Shown here: positions 57,708 through 64,000 of the stretch, one piece after another
Numbering within the stretch: the first letter of the stretch is position 1
Layout of the letters: every line of letters starts with the position of its first letter
NCBI RefSeq assembly: GCF_000716445.1
Contig: NZ_JNWK01000005.1
Coordinates: forward strand, 248,001-312,000
DNA from: Streptomyces wedmorensis
GTDB taxonomy: Bacteria; Actinomycetota; Actinomycetes; Streptomycetales; Streptomycetaceae
DNA: 64,000 nt
Direction of reading: 5' to 3'
Made by a program: the position numbers and the translations under genes
The notes under the pieces: model-generated
Told to the model about the DNA's origin: nothing
Seen by the model: the letters and a program-made list of their open reading frames with translations, nothing else
Databases searched by the model: none

Positions 57708-58628
57708 TCACTGCCTGGCTGCGCTCCGGTTGGCGTTGAACTCGGCCACGTTCGCCCGGTGGGCCTCGTAGTCGGCGGTGAAGCGGGTGTCACCGGGCGC
57801 GACCGTGACGAAGTAGAGCCAGTCGCCGTCCGCCGGGCGGATCACGGCGTCGAGGGCCTGGTCCCCCGGATTGCCGATGGGGGTCGGTGGCAGGCCCTTG
57901 CGCTCGTAGGTGTTGTACGGGCTGGTGGTCCTCGTGTCCTCGTACGTCGTGTCCACGGTGTTGCGGCCCAGCGCGTAGTTGAGGGTCGAGTCCATCTGGA
58001 GGGCCATGCCCCGGGCGAGTCGGTTGTGGACGACCCGCGCGACCTTGGCCATGTCCTCCGGGTTGTCCGCCTCCGCCTGGACGATGCTGGCCGCGATCAC
58101 CGTCTGGTAGACGCTCAGGCCGTGGGCCCGCGCGCCCTCGGCGACCCTCGCGGTCCCGAAGCGCTTCCCTGCGGTGTCCACCATGAAGCGCAGCAGCCCT
58201 TCGGGCGAGGTCGCGGTGAGCACCGGATAGGTCGCGGGGAAGAGGTAGCCCTCGGGGTTGCCGCCGGCCTCGGCGGGCAACGGAAGGGCGGTGCCGGGAG
58301 CGGTCGCGGTCTTCCGCGCGGTTCCCTGCGGCAGGCCGAGGGCACGGTCGACCGCCGTGTAGACCTGGCCCGTCCGCCAGCCCTCGGGGACGAGCAGGCC
58401 GCGGGGCTGCTCGACGGCCGGTTCGTCGTGGCCGAGCAGCAGCGGGACGGAGACCGTGGCGGCCACGGTGAGCAGCGCTCCGAGGAGCAGGGCGAGGCGG
58501 CCGCGCCGGGTGAGCCGGGTCCGGCGGGGAGACCGGACCGGCGCGGGGCTGCGGGGGCCCAGCACGGGCAGCGCGGGGCGGCGGGGACGGCGTGGGGGTG
58601 CGTACGGGGACGGCGACCGGTAGGTCAT
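57708..58628 (-). CDS. mltG: Endolytic murein transglycosylase MltG-like (YceG family)
   Basis: 306 residues. Basic, Pro-rich cytoplasmic N-terminus, single membrane helix (~44-65, LALLLGALLTVAATVSVPLLL), then the YceG domain. The catalytic Glu186 is in AASIVQAEADNPEDM. LQMDSTLNYALG and SPYNTYERKGLPPTPIGNPG are diagnostic. It cuts nascent glycan strands and helps end peptidoglycan chains. It is shorter than the main Streptomyces MltG in the aroE-alaS region, lacking a full LysM-like part, and stands alone, so it is likely a second paralogue. Confidence 0.9.
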   Translation of the reverse strand: MTYRSPSPYAPPRRPRRPALPVLGPRSPAPVRSPRRTRLTRRGRLALLLGALLTVAATVSVPLLLGHDEPAVEQPRGLLVPEGWRTGQVYTAVDRALGLPQGTARKTATAPGTALPLPAEAGGNPEGYLFPATYPVLTATSPEGLLRFMVDTAGKRFGTARVAEGARAHGLSVYQTVIAASIVQAEADNPEDMAKVARVVHNRLARGMALQMDSTLNYALGRNTVDTTYEDTRTTSPYNTYERKGLPPTPIGNPGDQALDAVIRPADGDWLYFVTVAPGDTRFTADYEAHRANVAEFNANRSAARQ

Positions 58629-58680
58629 GGCCGCACGCTAACCCGGCCGGTACGGGAATCCCGGGAACCAGCGCACGCGG

Positions 58681-58721
58681 CGGCGCCGCCGGTCCCCTGG
58701 GACGGGGGACCGACGGCGCCG
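58681..58721. terminator. Strong terminator hairpin after the 19-residue peptide gene
   Basis: CGGCGCCGCCGGTCCCC (58681-58697), 7-nt loop, GGGGACCGACGGCGCCG (58705-58721): 17-bp stem with one mismatch, starting 13 nt beyond the stop codon of the peptide gene at 58735. It supports the peptide gene as its own transcription unit. Confidence 0.8.
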
Positions 58722-58734
58722 GGCACTGCGATCG

Positions 58735-58794
58735 TCAGACGAGCCAGCCCAGGAAGTGGAGGACGCCGGCGAGCAGGTTGGTGATGACGTTCAT
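58735..58794 (-). CDS. Small hydrophobic peptide (19 residues)
   Basis: ATG at 58794 is preceded by GAGGAG at 10 nt, and translation gives MNVITNLLAGVLHFLGWLV. It is hydrophobic, with one His and one Trp, long enough for a single membrane-embedded helix. Codon third positions are all C or G. A strong terminator lies 13 nt past the stop. These features, ribosome site, codon bias and own terminator, support a real gene in an otherwise empty 288-nt gap. Function unknown: small membrane peptide, type I toxin or peptide signal are options. Confidence 0.6.
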   Translation of the reverse strand: MNVITNLLAGVLHFLGWLV

Positions 58795-58916
58795 GGTGGT
58801 GCTTCTCCTCGTACAGGTGCATCAGTGGGACGGTGCGATCGCGGTCTGCAGCACGTCGCTCGCACTCCGTAATCTTCCGATGCCGCACGGGAGCGGGGCA
58901 ACGATTCCCGGAACGA

Positions 58917-60761
58917 TCACACGTTCTGGGGAACAACCGATCCCACGTTCGCCTGTTCGGTACGGGCGTCCCGGCGAACCAGGGCCGCGTACCGCCCGTC
59001 CAGGGCGAGCAGCTCCTCGTGCGTGCCGCGCTCGGCGATCCGGCCCGCCTCCAGGACGACGATCTGGTCGGCGTCGCGGACGGTGGAGAGCCGGTGGGCG
59101 ATGGTGATGGTGGTGCGTCCCTCGGACAGCGAGTCGATGGCCCGCTGCACCGCGTGCTCCGTCCGGGTGTCGAGGGCGCTGGTCGCCTCGTCGAGGATGA
59201 GCACGGGCGGGTCGCGCAGGATGGTGCGGGCGATGGCCAGGCGCTGCTTCTCGCCGCCGGAGAACCGGTAGCCGCGCTCGCCGACGAGGGTGTCGTACCC
59301 CTCGGGGAGCGAGGCGATGTGGTCGTGGATCTGGGCGGCGCGCGCGGCGGCCTCGATCTCCTCGTCGGTGGCGTCCGGCTTGGCGAAGCGGAGGTTGTCG
59401 GCGACGGAGGCGTGGAAGAGGTACGTCTCCTGGGAGACCACGCCGACCGCGCGGGCGAGCGTGTCGAAGTCCAGGTCGCGCACGTCGACGCCGTCCAGGG
59501 CGACCCGGCCGCCGGTCACGTCGTACAGCCGGGGCACCAGGTAGCTGAGGGTGGACTTGCCGGAGCCGGTGGGGCCCACGACGGCCAGGCTGCCGCCGGC
59601 CGGGACGGTCAGGTCGATGGCGTCGAGGGTCGGGCGGCCCGTCCCCTCGGGGTCGTAGCGGAACTCGACCTTCTCGAAGGAGACCTCGCCGCGGACCTGC
59701 GCGAGCTCGACCGGCTCGGCGGGCTCGTCGATGTCGACGGGCAGGTCGAGGTACTCGAAGATGCGCTGGAACAGGGCGAGGGAGGTCTGCATCTGCACGC
59801 CGGTCGAGAGCAGGCTCACGGCGGGCCGGAAGAGGCCCTGCTGGAGCGTGACGAAGGCGACGAGCGTGCCGAGCGAGATCGTGGCCCCGCCCGGGCCGAG
59901 CGCGATGCCCGCGGCCCAGTAGACGAGGGCGGGCATGGCGGCCATGACGATGCTGATGGTGGACATGCGCCACCGTCCGGCCATGGAGGAGCGCACTTCG
60001 AGGTCGACGAGGCGCTCGGACTCCTCGGAGAAGGACTTCGTCAGCGAGTCGGCGCGGCCCATGGTGCGGCCGAGCAGGATGCCGCTGACCGAGAGGGACT
60101 CGGTGACGGTCGCGGCCATGGCGGCCATCTGCTTCTGACGCTGGGTGGTGATCCGCTTGCGCTCGCGGCCGACCCGCCGGCTGATCCAGACGAAGACGGG
60201 CAGCAGGAGCAGCGATACGAGGGTGAGGCGCCAGTCGAGGGCGAGCATGGCGACCACGGTCGCGACGACGGCGGTGAGGTTGGAGACGAGCGAGGTGGCC
60301 GTCGAGGTGACGGTGGCCTGCATGCCGCCGATGTCGTTGGCGATGCGGGACTGGACCTCGCCGGTGCGGGTGCGGGTGAAGAAGGCGAGCGGCATCCGCT
60401 GGAGCTGCTCGTACACCCCGGTGCGCAGGTCGTGCATGACGCGCTGGCCGACCGTGGTGGAGATCAGGGTCTGGAGCACGCCGAACACGCCGTTCAGCAC
60501 GGCGGTGGCGATCATGCCGAGGGTGAGCAGGCTGAGCAGCCCGGTGCGGCCCTGCGGGATCGCGGTGTCCAGGACCTCCTTCAGGAGGAACGGCGAGGCG
60601 ACCGAGACGAGCGAGGCGGCGCCGACCAGGAGGCCGACGAGCGCGAGGCGCGCGCGGTACGGACGGAAGAGCCGCAGGATGCGCCGCACCTGGGCGGGCT
60701 CCTTCGGCCGGGTGGAGTCACGGGACGGGGGCGTCCAGTCGGACTGGTCGTGGGGGCGCAT
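58917..60761 (-). CDS. ABC transporter, fused permease and ATPase (multidrug/lipid exporter type)
   Basis: 614 residues. N-terminal six-helix exporter domain (LALVGLLVGAASLVSVASPFLLKEVLD ... WAAGIALGPGGATISLG), C-terminal ATPase: Walker A VVGPTGSGKSTLSYL, Q-loop VVSQETYLF, signature FSGGEKQR, Walker B PPVLILDEATSALD, H-loop TITIAHRLSTV. Homodimeric type IV exporter of drugs or lipids. Start: ATG at 60761 has GAAGGAG only 3 nt upstream; ATG at 60806, inside the operator region, is the alternative. Divergent from a MarR gene that probably represses it. Confidence 0.93.
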   Translation of the reverse strand: MRPHDQSDWTPPSRDSTRPKEPAQVRRILRLFRPYRARLALVGLLVGAASLVSVASPFLLKEVLDTAIPQGRTGLLSLLTLGMIATAVLNGVFGVLQTLISTTVGQRVMHDLRTGVYEQLQRMPLAFFTRTRTGEVQSRIANDIGGMQATVTSTATSLVSNLTAVVATVVAMLALDWRLTLVSLLLLPVFVWISRRVGRERKRITTQRQKQMAAMAATVTESLSVSGILLGRTMGRADSLTKSFSEESERLVDLEVRSSMAGRWRMSTISIVMAAMPALVYWAAGIALGPGGATISLGTLVAFVTLQQGLFRPAVSLLSTGVQMQTSLALFQRIFEYLDLPVDIDEPAEPVELAQVRGEVSFEKVEFRYDPEGTGRPTLDAIDLTVPAGGSLAVVGPTGSGKSTLSYLVPRLYDVTGGRVALDGVDVRDLDFDTLARAVGVVSQETYLFHASVADNLRFAKPDATDEEIEAAARAAQIHDHIASLPEGYDTLVGERGYRFSGGEKQRLAIARTILRDPPVLILDEATSALDTRTEHAVQRAIDSLSEGRTTITIAHRLSTVRDADQIVVLEAGRIAERGTHEELLALDGRYAALVRRDARTEQANVGSVVPQNV

Positions 60762-60793
60762 GGGCTCCTTCGGAGTATTCGACGATTCCAGCA

Positions 60794-60827
60794 GAGCATA
60801 GCTCATTGTTACCTATGCTCACAATGA
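60794..60827. promoter_or_regulatory. Two interleaved inverted repeats in the ABC / MarR gap
   Basis: GAGCATAG (60794-60801) and CTATGCTC (60813-60820) are perfect 8-bp arms around 11 nt. TCATTGT (60803-60809) and ACAATGA (60821-60827) are perfect 7-bp arms around 11 nt. The two interlock by 18 bp. Location and size fit MarR operators controlling both divergent genes. Confidence 0.7.
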
Positions 60828-60851
60828 ACCAGGTCCTGATATTGTTCCCAC

Positions 60852-61343
60852 ATGACCACCTCCGACCGTACGAGCGCGCCCGACCGTACGAGCGACGGGC
60901 CGGGCGCGCCCGACGCCGACGGGCTCCTCGCCGAGCAGCTGCTGCGGCTCACCCGCCGTCTGCACCGCATCCAGAAGCACCACCTGGAGCCGGTCGGCAT
61001 CACTCCCGCCCAGTCCCGGCTCCTGCGCACGGTCGCGCACTTCGGCGAGCCGCCCCGGATGGCCGACCTCGCCGCCCGCCTCGAAGTCGTCCCCAGGGCC
61101 GTGACCAGTCTCGTCGACGGTCTGGAAGCGGGCGACCGGGTGCGCCGGGTGCCCGACCCGAGCAACCGCCGGGTGATACGGATCGAGCTCACCGACGCGG
61201 GGCGCGCCACGCTGCGCGAGCTGCGCAGCGCGCGCCGGGCGGCGGCAGAGGACATCCTTGCTCCATTGACCGTCGACCAGCGCGAGGTGCTCGGAGGTCT
61301 GCTGTCCGCCCTGGTCGACCGCGGCCCGGAGAGCGGCTGCTGA
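60852..61343 (+). CDS. MarR family transcriptional regulator
   Basis: 163 residues. Winged helix: HLEPVGITPAQSRLLRTVAHFGEPPRMADLAARLEVVPRAVTSLVDGLEAGDRVRRVPDPSNRRVIRIELTDAGRA. An N-terminal Asp/Ser/Thr/Pro tail of ~24 residues is disordered. Divergent from an ABC exporter with interleaved inverted repeats between them, a standard MarR-exporter control unit: the regulator blocks both promoters until a drug-like ligand binds. ATG at 60852 without an obvious ribosome site. Confidence 0.93.
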   Translation: MTTSDRTSAPDRTSDGPGAPDADGLLAEQLLRLTRRLHRIQKHHLEPVGITPAQSRLLRTVAHFGEPPRMADLAARLEVVPRAVTSLVDGLEAGDRVRRVPDPSNRRVIRIELTDAGRATLRELRSARRAAAEDILAPLTVDQREVLGGLLSALVDRGPESGC

Positions 61344-61383
61344 TCCGCCCGGGCCGGGGTGCGCGCCGAAGGGTAGACCTGAC

Positions 61384-64000
61384 ATGCCGCTGCTCGAGCC
61401 GAAGCCGCAGGCCCTCCGTCCCAAGGCGAAGCGGAGTCCGGCGCCGGACCGGGTGCCGGAACTCCAGGCGCGGGGCACGCCCCGGCGACTGCGCGAGGAG
61501 CTGACCGAGCTCCTCGGCCCGGAGAAGGTCCTGTCGAAGATCTCCGACCTGGTGCGCTACGCCTCGGACGCCAGCCCGTACCGCTTCGTGCCGCAGGTCG
61601 TCGTGGTCGCCGAGGACATCGACGACATCTCCACGATCCTGTCGTACGCGCACGGCAAGGGGCGCGAGGTGGTCTTCCGGGCCGCCGGGACCAGCCTCAA
61701 CGGGCAGGCACAGGGCGAGGACGTCCTCGTCGACGTCCGCCGGCACTGGGCGGGCGTCGAGGTCCTGGACGGCGGCGCCCGCGCCCGGATCCGTCCCGGC
61801 ACCACCGTCGTACGGGCGAACGCCGCGCTCGCCCCCTACGGGCGGGTCCTCGGACCCGATCCGGCGAGCGCGGTCGCCTGCACGATCGGCGGGGTCGTCG
61901 CCAACAACGCCTCGGGCATGACGGCCGGGACGACCCGGAACTCGTACCGGACCGTCTCCTCCCTCACCTTCGTGCTGCCCAGCGGCACGGTCGTGGACAC
62001 CGGCGCCCCGGACGCCGACGAGGAGCTGGCTCGCGCCGAACCGCGGCTGTGCGCGGAGCTCCTGGCGCTGAAGGCCGAGATCGAGGCCGACGCCGAACTC
62101 ACCGCCCGGATCCGGGCCAAGTACGCCATCAAGAACACCAACGGCTACCGGCTCGACGCCTTCCTCGACGGCGCCACGCCCGCGGAGATCCTGCGCGGCC
62201 TCATGGTCGGCTCCGAGGGCACCTTCGGCTTCATCTCCGAGGTCGTGTTCGACACCCTGCCACTGGACCGCGAGGTCTGCACGGGCCTGCTCTTCTTCCC
62301 CTCGCTGCCGGCCGCCGCCGAAGCCGTGCCGCTGTTCAACGAGGCGGGCGCGCTCGCCGTCGAGCTGATGGACGGCAACACCCTGCGGGCCTCGGTGAAC
62401 GTCGCGGGCGTGCCCGCCGACTGGGCAGGACTGCCCAAGGAGGCGGCGGCGCTCCTGGTCGAGTTCCGTGCCCCGGACCCGGCGGCCCTCGACGCGTACG
62501 AGCGGGCGGCCGGGACCGTCCTCGACGGGCTCGACCTGGTCGCTCCGGTGGCGTCCGTGGAGAACGCGTTCACCCGGGACCCGAAGCGGATCTCCGGATA
62601 CTGGAAGGCCCGCAAGGCGTTCGTGACGGCGGTCGGCGGCTCGCGGCCGTCCGGTACGACGCTGATCACCGAGGACTTCGCGGTGCCGCCGGACCGTCTC
62701 GCCGAGGCCTGCGCCTCGCTGCTCGACCTCCAGTCGCGGCACGGCTTCGACGCGGCCGTCGCCGGTCACGCCGCCCACGGCAACCTCCACTTCCTCCTCG
62801 CCTTCGACGCAGCCGATCCCTCGGACGTCGAGCGGTACGCGGCCTTCATGGACGAGTTCTGCAAGCTGACCGTGGAGCGCTTCGACGGCTCCCTGAAGGC
62901 GGAGCACGCCACCGGCCGCAACATCGCGCCGTTCCTGGAGCTGGAGTGGGGGACGCGGGCGACCGAACTCATGTGGCGGGTCAAGGAGGCCCTCGACCCC
63001 GGCGGGGTGCTGGCCCCGCGCATCGTCCTCGACCGCGACCCGCAGGCCCATCTGCGCGGCCTGAAGACGATCCCGTCCGTGGAGCCGATCGCCGACCCCT
63101 GCATCGAGTGCGGCTTCTGCGAACCGACCTGCCCCAGCCAGGACCTGACGACCACTCCCCGCCAGAGGATCGTGCTGCGCCGCGAGATGATGCGCCAGGC
63201 CCACGGCTCCCCGGTCGAGGCGCGCCTCCTGGAGTCGTACGGCTACGACGCCGTCGACACCTGCGCGGGCGACTCCACCTGCAAGCTGGCCTGCCCGGTC
63301 GGGATCGACACCGGTGCGCTGATGAAGGAGTTCCGCCACGAGCGGCACTCGCCGCGCGAGGAGCGGATCGCCGCGCTCGCCGCGCGGAACTTCCGCGCGG
63401 TGGAGGCCTCCGCTCGGCTCGCGGTCGCCGCGGCGGACCGGATCGGCGACCGGGTCCTGGAGGCGGCGACGGGCCTGGCGCGCCGCGTGGTGCGGCCCGA
63501 CCTCGTACCGGAGTGGCTGCCGGAGATCCCCGGCGCGGCGGCCCGGCGGCTGCCCCGCACCCACCGCCCGGCGGCCGCCGCCGTCTACTACCCGGCCTGT
63601 GTGAACCGCGTCTTCGGCGGACCCGACGGCCACACCGGCCCGTCGCTTCCGGAGGCCGTCGTCGCGGTGTCGGCGCGGGCCGGGAAGCCCGTGTGGATCC
63701 CGGACGACGTGGCCGGTACGTGCTGCGCCACGATCTGGCACTCCAAGGGGTACGCGCGGGGCAACGAGGTGATGGCGAACCGGATCGTCGAGGCGGCCTG
63801 GGGGTGGACGGCCGGCGGCAGGCTGCCGCTCGTGGTCGACGCCTCCTCGTGCACGCTCGGCATCGCGCACGAGGTGGTGCCGTACCTGACGGACGACAAC
63901 CGGGAGCTGCACGGCGAGCTGACGGTCGTGGACTCGCTGGTGTGGGCGGCGGACGAGCTGCTCCCCCGGCTGGAGGTCCGCCGCCGGGTCGCCTCCGCCG
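61384..64000 (+). CDS. FAD-binding and Fe-S D-lactate/glycolate dehydrogenase-type oxidoreductase (partial, right edge)
   Basis: At least 872 residues; the C-terminus runs off the window. The N-terminal FAD domain (PCMH) is VVFRAAGTSLNGQAQGED ... VLGPDPASAVACTIGGVVANNASGM. The GlcD-type C-domain ends VKEALDPGGVLAPRIVL. Next comes the iron-sulfur part: PCIECGFCEPTCPS and a later DTCAGDSTCKLACPVGIDTG, two ferredoxin-type clusters. A CCG domain begins (VYYPACVNRVFGG, AGTCCATIWHSKGYARG). This fused GlcD-GlpC layout is that of membrane-associated D-2-hydroxyacid (D-lactate) dehydrogenases delivering electrons to quinone. ATG at 61384, AAGGG about 10 nt upstream. Confidence 0.93.
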   Translation, partial: MPLLEPKPQALRPKAKRSPAPDRVPELQARGTPRRLREELTELLGPEKVLSKISDLVRYASDASPYRFVPQVVVVAEDIDDISTILSYAHGKGREVVFRAAGTSLNGQAQGEDVLVDVRRHWAGVEVLDGGARARIRPGTTVVRANAALAPYGRVLGPDPASAVACTIGGVVANNASGMTAGTTRNSYRTVSSLTFVLPSGTVVDTGAPDADEELARAEPRLCAELLALKAEIEADAELTARIRAKYAIKNTNGYRLDAFLDGATPAEILRGLMVGSEGTFGFISEVVFDTLPLDREVCTGLLFFPSLPAAAEAVPLFNEAGALAVELMDGNTLRASVNVAGVPADWAGLPKEAAALLVEFRAPDPAALDAYERAAGTVLDGLDLVAPVASVENAFTRDPKRISGYWKARKAFVTAVGGSRPSGTTLITEDFAVPPDRLAEACASLLDLQSRHGFDAAVAGHAAHGNLHFLLAFDAADPSDVERYAAFMDEFCKLTVERFDGSLKAEHATGRNIAPFLELEWGTRATELMWRVKEALDPGGVLAPRIVLDRDPQAHLRGLKTIPSVEPIADPCIECGFCEPTCPSQDLTTTPRQRIVLRREMMRQAHGSPVEARLLESYGYDAVDTCAGDSTCKLACPVGIDTGALMKEFRHERHSPREERIAALAARNFRAVEASARLAVAAADRIGDRVLEAATGLARRVVRPDLVPEWLPEIPGAAARRLPRTHRPAAAAVYYPACVNRVFGGPDGHTGPSLPEAVVAVSARAGKPVWIPDDVAGTCCATIWHSKGYARGNEVMANRIVEAAWGWTAGGRLPLVVDASSCTLGIAHEVVPYLTDDNRELHGELTVVDSLVWAADELLPRLEVRRRVASA

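Noticed and set aside
61189..63912. A 907-codon open frame on the minus strand opposite the FAD/Fe-S oxidoreductase gene
   Set aside because: It is a shadow frame of a GC-rich gene: the plus-strand frame carries clear FAD and Fe-S motifs, while this one is Arg/Gly/His/Val-rich without recognisable domains.

Overview
The window looks like chromosomal DNA from a Streptomyces species or a very close actinomycete. G+C is very high and third codon positions are almost all G or C. GTG and TTG starts are common, genes are densely packed, and the content is typical of the genus: SpoIIE/STAS regulators, several Ser/Thr kinases, a large ATP-binding LuxR (LAL) regulator, DUF5134, DUF6421, DUF305/LVIVD, MltG, and many regulators paired with metabolic genes. 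I saw no tRNA, rRNA, transposase, integrase, CRISPR array or phage gene.

Layout. 0-7 kb: a flavin reductase cut by the left edge with a Cys-containing leader peptide, a thioredoxin, a PlsC acyltransferase, a transglutaminase-like protein, and a coupled DUF6421 / SDR / threonine aldolase operon, then a GNAT. 7-16 kb: M56 peptidase, PAP2 phosphatase, a TetR with a clear operator, a convergent LVIVD-repeat protein with a divergent DUF305 lipoprotein, an ArsR / Old Yellow Enzyme pair with two operator-like palindromes, a BNR-repeat protein and uracil-DNA glycosylase. 16-22 kb: a GlcNAc-kinase-like sugar kinase, a degenerate CbiX-like protein, a lactonase-like propeller, a FUSC membrane protein and an ester cyclase. 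22-41 kb is the signalling-rich part: a serine-hydrolase-like protein, three Ser/Thr kinases (one frameshifted beside a 30-bp tandem repeat), a DUF4246 protein, a PAS-GAF-SpoIIE phosphatase, a TPR protein translationally coupled to a kinase, and a LAL regulator. 41-52 kb: AraC/DUF2000, an F420-reductase-like protein with TetR, isochorismatase, a PadR / DUF2306 / membrane-protein unit with an 11-bp-arm operator over the start codon, an anti-anti-sigma factor, a sialidase, aminopeptidase P and an HTH regulator. 52-64 kb: prolyl oligopeptidase with a nitrobindin-like protein, SsuD with its own leader peptide, a flavin monooxygenase, MltG, a 19-residue hydrophobic peptide, a MarR / ABC-exporter pair, and an FAD/Fe-S oxidoreductase cut by the right edge.

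How the parts work together. The best-supported cross-link is sulfur metabolism. The left-edge flavin reductase and SsuD 55 kb away are both preceded by short leaderless ORFs sharing an H-x-D-L-x-R ... S-A-x-C pattern, each with a -35/-10 pair placing the transcription start on the start codon. This suggests a common cysteine-responsive attenuation scheme feeding reduced FMN to sulfonate breakdown. Several regulators have identifiable inverted repeats at their own or divergent promoters. Many genes have a -10 hexamer 6-8 nt before the start codon and no ribosome binding site, suggesting leaderless transcripts. Coordinates of starts were chosen from ribosome binding sites, overlaps and these promoter signals; family names rest on motif recognition from memory, not on database searches.
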